Shown here: positions 33,536 through 45,828 of the stretch, in pieces
How positions within the stretch are numbered: position 1 is the stretch's first letter
Layout of the letters: every line of letters begins with the position of its first letter
DNA from: Ascidia mentula
Lineage: Eukaryota; Chordata; Ascidiacea; Phlebobranchia; Ascidiidae
Length of the DNA stretch: 64,000 nt
Direction: 5' to 3'
Assembly (NCBI GenBank): GCA_947561715.1
Contig: OX387205.1
Span: 2,857,001 to 2,921,000, forward strand
Made by a program: the position numbers and the translations under genes
Notes under the pieces: model-generated
What the model was told of the DNA's origin: nothing
Seen by the model: only the letters and a program-made list of their open reading frames with translations
Database searches by the model: none

Positions 33536-34317
33536 GGACCTATATGGGTGTTAAATTGGCGAAATCCTGTTTTCAAGGCCTTCTGCTGTAATGCATCTAG
33601 CGACTGTTACGCTAGTTTCACAATGGCCGTTGATGGGTCTTGTGACTTACATGGGGACCTAGTATTCTTTAAAAAAAGAAAATTTTGCTCCTGGATGAAA
33701 CTGTACAGAGCAAGGACTTGTTGAGCCCCTTGGAAGATTTTATGACCAACAGGGGGGTATGAACAGCCCTGGGTGGTGCTTTGGCACTTTTTCAGCAACT
33801 AAATTTGATGCCATTGCATAGAAAAGAGTTGGGACTTACACAAAAATGCAAATGAGTGGGCAGTTAAACGATTCATTTCTCTGCACAATCCGGTTCCAAA
33901 ATATTGACTGACCAGGAGAGAAAATGCCACTAGGGGGTGGCTAAACTATTTTTTCAGAGACTAATTTTGATCAACATTTGTAGATATGGGATGGATCTTT
34001 CGTAAAATTACAAATGATTGAACACAAAAACGATTCATTTTTCCACAAATACAGCCTGAATTTTGTGCTCCATTTTCACCATAATTTTCAGCAGCACCCA
34101 CCATCAAGTAACTACCTGATTGAAATAGCCCAAAACCCCACTAAAATTGCCAAAAACACCCTAAAATTCTCCAAGACAATAGCACACAACCGTAAAATTG
34201 ACTTATATGCATTACTGGTTTGCTTTGTGATGTAAAATTTCAATTGTGACAGAGGTCTACACGATGGGCATTTCCCAGCACTAAAACTTATTTTCATAGA
34301 AATACCAATATGCGTCC
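33536..34317. mobile_element. Complete 782-bp GGAC-ended TIR element, TTAA target duplication
   Basis: It starts GGACCTATATGGGTGTT and ends with the complement of GGACGCATATTGGTATT, flanked by TTAA at 33532-33535 and 34318-34321. It is the inverted relative of the 829-bp repeats at 362 and 2253. It contains only short, non-conserved open frames (33607-33798 -, 34014-34235 +). The kinase 1 region has a truncated copy at the same site (20000-20340), so the insertion predates the unit duplication. Confidence 0.8.
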
Positions 34318-36031
34318 TTAAATAGGCATCAAACTGTTTAGAGGGATTTTGCTGAAAATTGAACCACAGAATTTATGTTCATTAGTCATTTTATGTTGCA
34401 CCCATTTACGCATTCAGGCAACCTCTACAAAAAACCTCAGCGTATTTGATCAAGTCACTAGGTGGCGTGGTATGCGTGGTATGCAATTCGACTTATGACC
34501 TGATATTGACGCCTGGTAAGAATAAAATTGAATTCTATAAAGTGAGGTTCACGACAAGTGTTGTTAAACAAACGTAACCAAGATATAGGTATTGTAGGCT
34601 ATCACTGCAAACAGAATACCGTGGCACTATATATATGAGAACCACTGCTTCACTGCCCAACCGATATAGCAACATGCTTATCTATTTTCCCAGGAAAGTA
34701 ATAATGTTTGCTTTAGGCATAATGTTTTATAACCGAACATAAAAATCTTACTCGTATATTTCTCGTATGCGCTAAAAAACATTGACAGTGGACGAAACGT
34801 TTGATGCTCATTGGAGCGTAAGTTCTCGATCACGAGACCTGCACTATTGTTAGTGATGCGTAAGGTGCCTCGACAGCATAGTTGCTGCCTGGTGAGGTGG
34901 GCCTAGATATAAAGTACCGAGACTGATAGCATATTTCTGAAGGATTTTGTTGTGAGGAAGATATTCTAAAATAGAAGAAAATGGTCGGAATTGCTATGTT
35001 ACAACGGCGCAAGTAAATTCAAAACATGAATTCTGAGGCAAAACGGTGATGGTAATTTGGTTTTGTTGAAACAAATCTTGATCTTGCTTTGTGCACTTAA
35101 CCGCCCTTGCCTGGAATAGCGCGGTGACTTTTGATTTGGTTTAAGACAGTCTTATTACATATTTCTTATAAATCTTAATTTACATGAAAGACAATAGTAG
35201 CATGGCTTTACACAATGGTTTATTATATGTGCTACCGGAGCTTGTAGCGCCTTTGTATGAACTGGGCGCTACGGTACCTCTAAAATTACCACTAATAGAT
35301 GCACAATTGTGTGACATGTCTTTCTACATATTAGGAAAACTGATTCATGAGTTACGTTCGCTTTATTCCAGGGTGAAGGTTGTGTGTTTACGCCTGAAAA
35401 ATCCTGTAGATGACGTAATTGTTCTGTACAATGCTTTGGGATAATTGATGTTATGTTACACTTGAAAGCCAATGTCTGGTGCAAGGTGCTGGTTTACGCC
35501 GAAGATTGTTTTCTCCACTCTAAGAGAGGTGGTATGCAGTTTACGGCCTTGTCAGAAAACTACTGATACATCTGCAGTTCTTGGGTCAATTGCGTGCCTA
35601 GTAGATCAATAGCTGTACTCAGATCAGAATCCAATCTTTACACGACTGTAAGAACGTGTTCGCCTCATTTCTTCCTTTATTCGTTTGTTAATTAACTAGG
35701 AAGTGTAGCAAGCGTTAGCGGAAAAAGAACCGTATATTTTATTACATTTAAATGAACCTCTTTTTCATGTGTGACCAGTGCACTGGGAGAAATGATGTAT
35801 CAATAACAACCTAGACACAAGATAATGCTAATTGTGCAACAGCAGAACTAAAACTTGGTTTTCTTACCACTGAATTTACGCATCCACGGAGTGTAGTAAC
35901 AGTTTGGTTTATTTGAAAAACTGATTATTGGCCAGACCCCTAGAGTATTTCGTTCCTTTATGCTCCACAGAGAAAGGTGTAAAAGACGTTTGTCATTTAA
36001 TCTACTGAAAAACAGTTAAACTGAAAAATAT
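34318..36031. other. 5' region of KEN kinase 2
   Basis: This is the counterpart of 20341-21998, containing the unassigned open frame 35184-35444. No promoter motif stands out and no gene is supported apart from the kinase starting at 36032. Confidence 0.45.
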
Positions 36032-39000
36032 ATGGAAGAAAACACAGGATTGTCACCAGTTGGCCCGGATGCAGTTTTACCCGTTTTACCTTCAACTGCA
36101 CCGCAACCAATAGATATGGTAAGTGTTTTTTGACTTGTTCATGACAATTCACAAACCGTTATTTTGGTCAAATGTTGGGAGCAATGTTGTGCAAAGGGAT
36201 TTATTTTAATTTTGCCTTTCATCAACTATCATTATTTTTGTAAAAACAAACACAAAGATTTAAAAACTCCAATTCTGAAAAGATTTTATAATCACATGAA
36301 AAGTAACTTCGCCATACAAAAGATTGAAAGCTTAAATAGGAATACACAAAATTTTGTACGACTAAAACTTCGTGGATTCCTTATTATGCTCCGCAGAGAA
36401 TTTAACATATCACAATATTGTTGTAACAAAATTAACAACACTATAAAGTCATAAAAGACGTTTGTCAAATTTAATCTACTTGAAAACAGTTGAATGAGGA
36501 AGAAAGCACAGGATCTCCACCAGCTGAACCGGATGCAGCAGGCGTTTTACCTGTTGCACATTCGAATGATACGTCATTGGAACCTTCAACTGCATCGCAA
36601 CCAATAGTAGCATTTGTAAGTATTTCTTGGCTTGTTTATCACGATTCGTATACTGTTGTTTTGGTTTTAGAAATCTATTGCAAAAGTGGTATTAGGTATG
36701 CATTAAAGCTACAGCAAAACTTTCACGAAATTTAGACCATATGAAAGAAATACAATTATAGGCATTTGGTATTTGCGAAATCTATGCAAGTATAAGTATG
36801 CGCGAGTTACAATAAGACAGTCGCTTTAGTGTTGAAAATGATTTCCCTCCCAAAGTATGTGACATGTTTCGACCAAATACTGATCACAACTGCATTCAGA
36901 CCTACCACATGTATTTGCAATTCGGTTTTCTCTGCTCAGTCTAGTTTCGAGTGCAGTACCATTATTTTTGTGCAATAAACACGAAACAAAGATTTAAAAA
37001 CGCCAATTCTGAAAAAGTTTTGCCAAAACACATAAAGCCAACTTATGGTTGCAAATTCGCGTCATCAACGGATCTGACGTCACAATGCTGCAGGTAAAGA
37101 TTGACTGAAAATGCATTGATAGGTGTTCTCCAATAGCACACGTGTAGAGGAGACGAAAATCCTTTTTGGTAAAACTTTACGTTTCGGCAAAGCAAAAATA
37201 TAATAATCTGTTCTTCTGGCACATATAAAAAACGTAACTTTATTCCGACGTTTCGCCTGCTATTCAAGAAGGCTTCCTCAGGGTAATGAGACAGATACAG
37301 CACACAACTAACGCCAAAAAACGTGCCAACACGAAAAAGGGGATAACGCTAACACCGCTTGCGAAATCACGTGATGTATAAAAATGGGCGGGAAACTACA
37401 GTCACAGTAAGTTATTGTAGAGCACTGGGAAGTAAAGCAAAAATTGCGGAGGAATTTAAGTACGAAGCAGCAAAAATAAAAATTTACGTATATGCGAAGA
37501 AAAAGGTCTGGAATTAACGGGAACTAGCGGTATGGCATCAACTGGGATTTAATATCAGTCAACCTTTACCTGCTACGCGTCAGATCCATTGATGACGCGA
37601 AATCGGAAACATGAATTGTACCTTTCGGTGTCGACTAATTGTAGCCACCTACAACCCAACAATAATGAACGAAAACTAAACAAAAATTGCAAAACCAGCT
37701 GATGTGACATGAGATATATCCGAAGCAATAAACATGGTAAATTCGTATAAACTTTGGTACTATAAAATAAATTCGTCGAGTCGTACAACTTGTGTGAAAG
37801 GGCCACAAAATAGTTTGTGCAAAGATAAAGCATATATGTGGTCGGAAAATTCGATTAACATCAACACTATGCAAGTATTTCGTAAAATTGGTTAACCAAG
37901 TTACCAACATCACTACCACGCTTATAAATATTGTTATTTTCTATGCAGGAAACGTATTGTAGATATTATTCATTCATAAGGAAGCCTCACAAATATTTTT
38001 ATTGTAGAGCAACTCCCAGAAAAAATCTGTGATGACAAACATCAATATGCCTGATGGTTTAATACTTATTGATACACAATTTAATAATGTAAGTTTATGC
38101 ATTTCAACAAGTTTATGTGAACTCAAATCAAATATAAGCCACGAAAGCTTTCTTGTGGTGGATTTGTTGGGGGTTTTTCAGTCAAGATGCCTGTTGGTCA
38201 ATTGACAAACATAACTACACAACTGCGTTGCACGTATCCAATAAACTTTGATTTGATTTCAAATGTTAAAGGATTTTGTTCGTGTCAAAATAAATGAACG
38301 CAAAACATATAATTTTTTTTGAAGCATACTTGTTCGCTCCCAAATTTTTTAAATACATCAGTATAAAGGCCTACAAACATTACTCTAGTTATGCAAACAT
38401 TGTTGTTGCCCAGCTTTCAAATCACTTCTAATATTTTATAACTTTCAGTTAAATTTCTACACAAATTCTCAAGGTATGTGCGTGTGTGTTTCATCCATTA
38501 CATTTTAATTGAATATTTATATATATTTATGTACAAAGGCTCAAAAGATAAAACAGCTGTGGAATATACTTTACTTAGTAAAACGATTGGTGAAGGAGCA
38601 GATGGGTCAACAATAATTTTGTAAGAATATTTGTTCGGATGTTTTTGCACCTAAATGAGATTTGAAAGAAAGTAGTAATTTTAAGTCAGCAAATATCCTC
38701 GCCTTAAAAGCACTTGACACGGTCTTGACCATATTAATAGGGTTTGCGCGTCTGTAAGTTAATCTAATGTTTCTGAAAACGTTGCATAAATTTTGGGTTA
38801 AACTTACCCTAAAAACATTGAAAACAAGTTACAGTATTTTAAAATTCAAATAATCCTTTTACCTCCAAGCGGATACTTTGCTTCAACCACTATTTTTGTA
38901 GATGCATTCGAACAAGGGACAACAAATATTGTGCCGCAAAATGCATTGATCCAAACAAATATAGAACAGCGGGTAAGGAACAAAAAATTCTGAACATGTT

Positions 39001-41448
39001 CGACAATCAAAACATTGTTAGTTATTTTGGTTCCTTTAAGAAGGTAAAAACAAAGTTTGCTAGTAGCGTTCGCTGTAAAGCAACTTTTTTTTTTCAGGGT
39101 AAATGTTTATATTTTGTTATGGAACTATGCGAGGGAGATGTTGAAAAGGTATTTTCTGTTTGTCAAAATGCGTGTGTATTGTTACCTAAATTAAAATTTA
39201 TTTAGTGGGTGTCCAACCAATGTGGAAAAACAGAAAAACCGATAAATGTGGAGAATGGTTCAAAAATGGAAGTCAATTACTTGGAGTATTTTGATGTGAC
39301 TGCACACGAAATTATTCGACAGTCCATCGCTGGTATAAAGTATCTTCATCAAATGGGCATAGGTTGTATTTCTGATGTTGGAAGTTTTTACCTGCGTTAC
39401 GTTTGTAACTGTATTAAAAACTTACAGTCCATCGTGATATCAAACCAGGAAATTTCCTCCTCAAAAGGGATTTAGGAGGAAAAGTTTGGATCAAGGTCGC
39501 AGATTTTGGGTTGAGCCGACAACGGAGTCACAAACAATCGAGGTTTGCTACTCGTGTGGCGGGAACTTCGTCTTACATGTCCCCGGAATGTTACGACGGC
39601 AACGGCAAACACATTGAGCCCGTATGTTAATGTTAAACTTTTCAATAAAACATTATTTTTAAATTCAAAGTTTTTTAGAAAACAAAAATATTTTTTCAGA
39701 AATTTAGCAGCGATATATTCGCACTGGGTGTTTACATTCATTATGTTGTCACTCATGGAAAATTTATGTTTGGAGATGAACCTTTCCAACACGAGGCAAA
39801 TATTCGAACCAAGCAACCACCAACTTTCAAGTATTTACTTGGTTCTGAAAACACACAGACTCTACATATTACAGCGGAACAAAGAATTACAACCTGCGAC
39901 TTGGTAAAAAAAATGGTATCTTATGATGTGGAAAAACGACCAACTTTGGAGGATGTTGAGAAACATCCAGCACTGTGGGATATTCACAGAAAAAACAATT
40001 TTTTTGAGGTAAACTGCGTGTGGCGTGGGCGGAGACAGAAATATCCATTTACTGTTAACTGGCTGATGGTCAATAAAAATAAAGTTAGTTTCCTAAAACT
40101 TGATTTGACACGGGATAATTATACATAATAGTTATAATTGTAAAAATATTACAAATATTATGTCAAAACTGCTGCTGAAATAGGTTGATTTCGTGAAAAA
40201 GGTATTATTATATATATAAAGTCCACAGAGGCATCGTTTGTAAACACACTTAAAATTGCTGCAAAGCCGAGGTTGAACGATACTGCAAGGACGTGCAATT
40301 TGTATAACAAAATCATCAACAAGCGTAATATATGATTTCAACTAACGTTTAACTTATTTAAGGACTAAAAGTGTAGGATATCTCATATAAATCACTTGCC
40401 GTCATTTTCAGAAAGTTCGCACGGTTGTACTAGAAGGCATCAAATCTGACAAAATAAACAAGGAAGCTTTCAATGAATATAACAAAGAATACCTGGAGGA
40501 TAAACAATATTCTGACGAACCTGAGACAGCAAAGTTCGACTTGATTGATTACGAAATACCGACAACGTCAACCGAAACTCGGAAAGATAAAAAATGCGAC
40601 GGAATCGAAGACATCATTCGCATACTGCGTAATAAGGTGTGAACTAGAGTCAATAAACCACGAATTGCATGAGGTTGTTTCTCATGTCAACAATTACTAA
40701 CCTGATAATGTGTTTTTATAACAAACGGATGTCGAACTTATGGATACGAAAATGCAATCAAAAATCTATATTGTGCGCCACGTAAAATTTAAACCTTAAC
40801 CAAATTAATTTCATTTGTTCTTGGAGAGTGCTTCAAAAATTTAATGTAAGTGCTAGAAAGCAAAATCACCGGCATTTTTTTGTACAATCATGTGAGCCAA
40901 TTCTGTTGTTCCGACGAAAAACACGCTTTTCGCAAAATGGTTTTATATGTTCAAATATTCGAATCCGTGTCGACCTTTTGGAAATTTATAAGATTTGGTC
41001 GTAGTCTTGGCAATTAGGATCCCTGGCCACCGTTTATTGCACACACACAAAAAAAATGCGTTGTTATTTCAATTATAAATATCCAAAGGGTCGCGTAGGT
41101 ATTTTATTCATAGAAATAATAATTTGTGAAATATTTGTCCTTTTTGGGGGCTGTTTGGATAAGTTGTCGATTATTGCATGCAGATAATCGGTTGCAAATA
41201 CTTTCCACTTGGTATACTTTTTTATTTTGACTCTCGTACAGCTTACCTACGAAGAGATTGCAGACAAGCAAGAGTTTTTCAATCTGTTCATTGAACCCAT
41301 TCCCCAGGTTCTTATCCATTGCTACGATTTCCTTCGTGGTAATGAAAGAATGGCGGAATTTTACCCAAAACACAACAGTGACGAAGAGCAGAAGGCAGGA
41401 GGGGCAGAAATGAACGAAAATTCTTCTACAACACAAAATGATATTTAA
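36032..41448 (+). CDS. IRE1-like kinase with KEN domain, copy 2
   Basis: Proposed exons: 36032-36118, 36490-36615, 38008-38088, 38449-38473, 38539-38620, 38902-39043, 39098-39148, 39206-39362, 39428-39621, 39700-40008, 40412-40636 and 41184-41448, with a likely 43-nt intron at 41212-41254. About 566 aa. It has one fewer N-terminal cassette than copy 1. Kinase motifs: G-E-G-A-D-G near 38600, A-A-K, H-R-D-I-K-P-G-N, D-F-G, and S-P-E in place of A-P-E. In the KEN domain R-N-K is kept (to 40636), but the position of human IRE1 His910 is Gly (41190-41192) and Tyr892 is again Lys. The last segment only stays in frame if the 43-nt intron is removed; otherwise the copy is broken. AATAAA at 41879-41884. 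Likely cytosolic; role unknown. Confidence 0.76.
36490..36615 (+). other. Duplicated N-terminal cassette exon of KEN kinase 2
   Basis: This is a 42-codon phase-0 stretch between CAG and GTAAGT, with E-E-S-T-G-S-P-P-A-E-P-D-A like exon b at 24222. There is no in-frame ATG, so it is read as internal after the first exon at 36032-36118. Confidence 0.6.
37055..37603. mobile_element. TIR element in intron of KEN kinase 2
   Basis: Inverted ends of about 50 bp share TTCGCGTCATCAA and GGATCTGACG (37055-37112 against 37550-37603). Just inside the left end is ATTCCGACGTTTCGCC, then GGCTTCCTCAGGG. Kinase 1 has no counterpart, so it inserted after the unit duplication. No transposase frame is recognised; family unassigned. 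Confidence 0.65.
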
Positions 41449-42027
41449 AACGAACATTCCTGGGGACTATAAGCTAAACCCTGAATGTACATAGCACTTC
41501 AATTACCCCTTTGCTGAAAATGATTTTACTGTTTTTTGTTAGTTTTGGTAAAAATGAAGAATGTTTCGCGTGTAACGCCCAATTTTCTGTTTGTGTTCTG
41601 TAACCTTTAATTGCATGAAGTTTAATTACTTGTAAACAGAGCTTAAATTATTGGCAATTATGTACTCACATTTGTTACGTATAAATTTGTGCAGGCCCAT
41701 TATTCTAATTGCATAAACTGATGAAAAGTATAAGGACATGTTTGTTTTCGGCGTAACTGTTTTCTGTCCTTCTGTGTTTGAGGAGATGTAAATAAGCTAC
41801 GCAAATTCCCTGCTATCTTATACAACGCTCAAAACCCCGTGTATTTAAACGCTGGCCCGAGGTGCCTTCTTTCGCCCCAATAAATAGTAGTTTACACTGT
41901 TTTCTGTTCATAACATTTTAGCTCAGATTTAAAGAGTTGTCAGCTGTTAGTTGCTTTAAAACTTGATCGAGTCCGTCATTGCAAAAATGGTTTAGTACCA
42001 TTGACTAATAAGTGCTGCTTGCTTTGG
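41449..42027. other. 3' flank of KEN kinase 2
   Basis: This is a copy of the 3' flank of kinase 1, with AATAAA at 41879-41884. No gene. It ends where a short piece of the unit-boundary sequence begins. Confidence 0.6.
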
Positions 42028-43631
42028 TGGCTGCGGATAATGTATTTGATTAGGAATTTACATATGTGACGCGGTTGAAGTGAAAATAAACCCAGTGTTG
42101 GATGCCAGAGTCCAAATAATTATTGACCCGAAGGCTATTGGTGCTTAGTCTACCTGCTGGCTCCGTAGACAAAAAGAACTGTTATCTCTTGGGTACTAAT
42201 GTATTTACATTCACAAATCGTTACGATTGGCAGAACTTGGGAAACACCAGAGAAATGTAGCATCTCAATTACAGTTTTGTTAATGCCAGCCAAAGTAGAT
42301 CGATTAGCGTAGAATAGCTGATTCAAATAGAACGGAACACATTCGGCAGAATAGAACAAAGTTTCACACGTGGCTGTTTATAGTCAGACTTTAAACGGGA
42401 TACAAGGCATGCATAATAATTTATCCCTTGTTACATAGCAGATAACGTGTCAAGTATGTAGATTAAATCAGAATGCCAGGCATAAACCCAGCTAAACGAA
42501 CGATAGAAAAGACTACGCATTTGCATAGCCAGTAAAGCGTGAACAGCATTTAAATACACAAAACTGCGTTTAGCGTTACCACCGGCAGAGAATGGGTAAA
42601 GAAAACACAATTAAGCATACGAAAAAGTACACATACATACGTTTGTGACAAGAACAGCATACAAAAATGAACTTAGGAAAAAATCCGCACAACAAGAATG
42701 TTTTTTTATTGGTTTAAAGTTTTTTTTATTTTGTTTAGATTTTGCATGAGATTTGGAAAACACAATTTCATACAAGCAAGAATAAACAAACATAAATTAC
42801 AGCTTACATCATTTCATGGTGACAATAGGTTTCTGAACACCCCTTGACTTTGTAGAGATTATTTAAAACGAAAACACAACATAACATATGAGAAATATGA
42901 CGTCGAATACAACTTCCTGCAACGTTTGCTTCACAATGCGTTATGTTTGTCTGACGGTGCTTGGGTGTCATTTTTAACTCAGCAGTCTCAGCGGTAATTA
43001 CCGGGATAGCGGAAGTGTGGTGGTGGGAGCAAAACTGAGTAAAGCGTTGGAGTGATCATAAGCAAAGAGAACAATACATAGGAAATGACGTAGCCTGCGA
43101 AGCGCGTGTATTAACAGCATTTAAAAACACTGACTTATGTTTAGACTAGCGTTACCACACTTGTCCCATTTGTGACGCAACATTTTGGCTATTTTACACA
43201 CATTTATGATGACACTTTTCAAACCCTATTGCACTACCGATAATAACATGACAATAGTTTAACTCTTCAGTAATGCAATCAACAAACACGATGACTGGCA
43301 TCAGTCTTATGATCAATAATACTGCATGGTTAGTAAAAAAACACACTTTGATTTACCAGCAATATAATAAAGTGAGATTTGGAAATGGATGATTTTTGGT
43401 TTGTAAAACACGATGGGCTAAACATGATCAAATAACCGCTCACGACAAAGCAACTATTTTTTGGCATCTTTTGCGAACGTTTACAATGTAATATACAAAC
43501 ATATATTGCGGGAATATTGTGGGGAATCAAACGTAAGCGTTCTGTGACATTACTCAAGAAATTAGAAAGTTGTTGAAAAGTGCATGCGAATTTACCATAC
43601 TATACATAGGAGCGCTACGGTACCCAATAAT
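42028..43631. other. Downstream flank of the reverse-strand channel copy
   Basis: About 60 bp of the unit-boundary sequence (like 330-361 plus 3086-3115) is followed by 1.5 kb matching 55450-57020 after the intact reverse-strand channel. No supported gene; open frames at 42150-42359, 42611-42793 and 43330-43557 have counterparts only because the flank is duplicated. Confidence 0.6.
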
Positions 43632-45828
43632 TCATAGTTCTTCAATATTTTCATTGTAATTTATGTTAATCTTTGAACAACAGAAAAACCTGCGAAAAGC
43701 GTTTTTCTTTTTTTTAGGTTTTTGCAAGGGTTTGGTTTTTAGGCGCTTCAATAGAGATATTGTTTTAGCAGCTGCAATATTGGTATTAAATCGAACAAAA
43801 TCACTGCATAAAAATTCATCAATGTTTTTGCTTGTAATATCCATGTAGAATTGAAAAATGTATGTCGTTAGCATGTGTCGCTGAAACCATATTTTTAAGC
43901 AACCCATCAACTATCACATGGACATTTTCTTCAATGCCAGATTGAATTTTTTTGAAAACTTTTACGTTTTTTGTTTCTCCGCTATTTTCACAAAGCCAGA
44001 GAAAAAAGTTGGTGTCGGATATGTTTTTTTGAGACATAAGTTTTATCAGAGACACTAAAGAGAGATATGCTTGTAAAAGCAGCAAACAGGCAAGTGTGGA
44101 CACAAAAAGCCGTGACGTTACGAAAGAATGATAGATGCATTTGTAGGAATTACTGCATACAAAATTATCTGGAGTGAATGAGGTTTGAAAATAAATAAAC
44201 CAGAATAAAAGCAAACCCGCAAACGCAATTATAAAACAATAACAATTTCTTAGTAAGTACATGTTTTTTATGTTCTTCTCAAAAAAATGCTTACATGTAA
44301 AATTATGATCTTGACTGTTTTGATAATTAACTTGATTCAGTTCATTTGCAAGCTGGTCAGCAATTACAATCTGTTGTATTGCAAGAAGCTGTTTGTATCC
44401 ATCTACAATTCGAATGTTGTCTATCAAATTTAAATTGTCATTTGATGAACCTGGTGTTTCACTGTGTTCAAAAAGCTGGTTCAGCTGTTCTTGGGGTGGC
44501 AACTCACGAATGGATTCCAGAAGACTTAAAACCTAATTCCTCCTAACAGAGTATATAAAATTGGACAGTTTTTCTTGGTGCTCTTGGTGTTGCCCATCGA
44601 GAAAGTTATCCCTTGGAGGAACTTGCAACTGAAACGCAAGGTTAAGTTTTCCTGTTTCAACACTTTTGCAAATTTCTGTGTAATCTTTAACTGCGTCACA
44701 GAATTCCCGGTTTTGCGATACTTCGTTGGGACCAATATCAAAACATCGAATTTTGTGAAAACTTTCTCTCTGTCTTTTATTTCGCAAAAGACGTAATTTT
44801 GACATTGCGTCGGCTTGGATGTCCTTGAGAATACTTTTGCATTCTGTATGTAGGTCTACGCTTCTCTCTTTTAGTTTACGTAGATTCTCAATTTGTCGAA
44901 GAGAAAATAATTGACATAAAGTGTCACATTTATTTGCAGGCATGTGAGTAAATTCAGTTGACCATTCGTCATTGAGTCTACGTAAAATGTCAGAAGGTGT
45001 TGAGTCCAGTTTCAAAATGTCTGGAATTTTGTTTCCCAGACGTACTTTTGATATTAGAATTCCCAGCTTTAGAGACATATCTTCTTCCCAAACTTCCAAA
45101 TGCTTCATATCTTGTGATGGGAGAAAAGCAAGAAGATTATCAATGTCTACTATTTCATTTAACGTGACATGTTGCCCGTTTTTTACATATGTCAATTGAA
45201 AGTCTTCATCCGTCCCGTTCGTCGCACTAATATCAAGGGAAGGAAATGCATAGAATTCTTGCACAATATTCTTGTGGATATTTTCTATCAGGATTTCCTG
45301 TTCAGGTTTCCAAAAACTATTTGGTTCTGGTTGTTTGAACAAAGCTTTCACAATCTTTCGACCCTCTTTTCTTCTATGCCTCTCCATTTCTGGTGTGTCT
45401 GGCTTATTAGGAGTTGTAGCCAACCTGACCAGGTTATCAACTGAATCACCAAAGTTAGACACAATGTCAAACAGTTCTCTGAATTTGGCAACTTTATGCT
45501 TGACCATAGGATGGTGCTCCCATAAGTTCATTGCTCCAAAAACGTAGACAAATAAAAGCATTGAAAACCACCACAAGTTAATTACGAGTGGATTGCCCTC
45601 CTTTTGGCATTGTTCATTTACAAAATACATTTTGGGTTCTGTAAATGATGCGGTATCACTGCTGTTAAGAGGGAAACACCTTAATGGCTCAGTGTCAGCT
45701 TTGTAGAGCAGAAATACACTTGATGCAATCAGTGCTCTATTGACGAAATATTGAACAGTTTCCCACATTGGCGTAATATTGTGACGTGACAAAAGGTCCT
45801 CTTGGGAGAAAAGATCGCGTAGTGACAT
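43632..45828 (-). pseudogene. LRRC8-like channel, reverse strand, two frameshifts
   Basis: It is closest to the 57038 gene. Reading leftward, the ATG at 45828 opens a frame covering the N-terminus (here T-P-M-W for K-P-W-W), TM1, loop 1 with two cysteines, TM2 and most of the long cytosolic loop. That frame ends at 44533. A frame change near 44530 loses about ten codons of similarity before P-P-Q-E-Q-L resumes. The second frame covers the end of the loop, TM3, loop 2 with two cysteines, TM4 and part of the tail. A two-base loss in an A run near 43855 shifts to the last frame, which ends N-I-E-E-L. With two separate lesions it is most likely a pseudogene. About 420 codons of loop and all four membrane segments remain recognisable. 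Confidence 0.85.
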
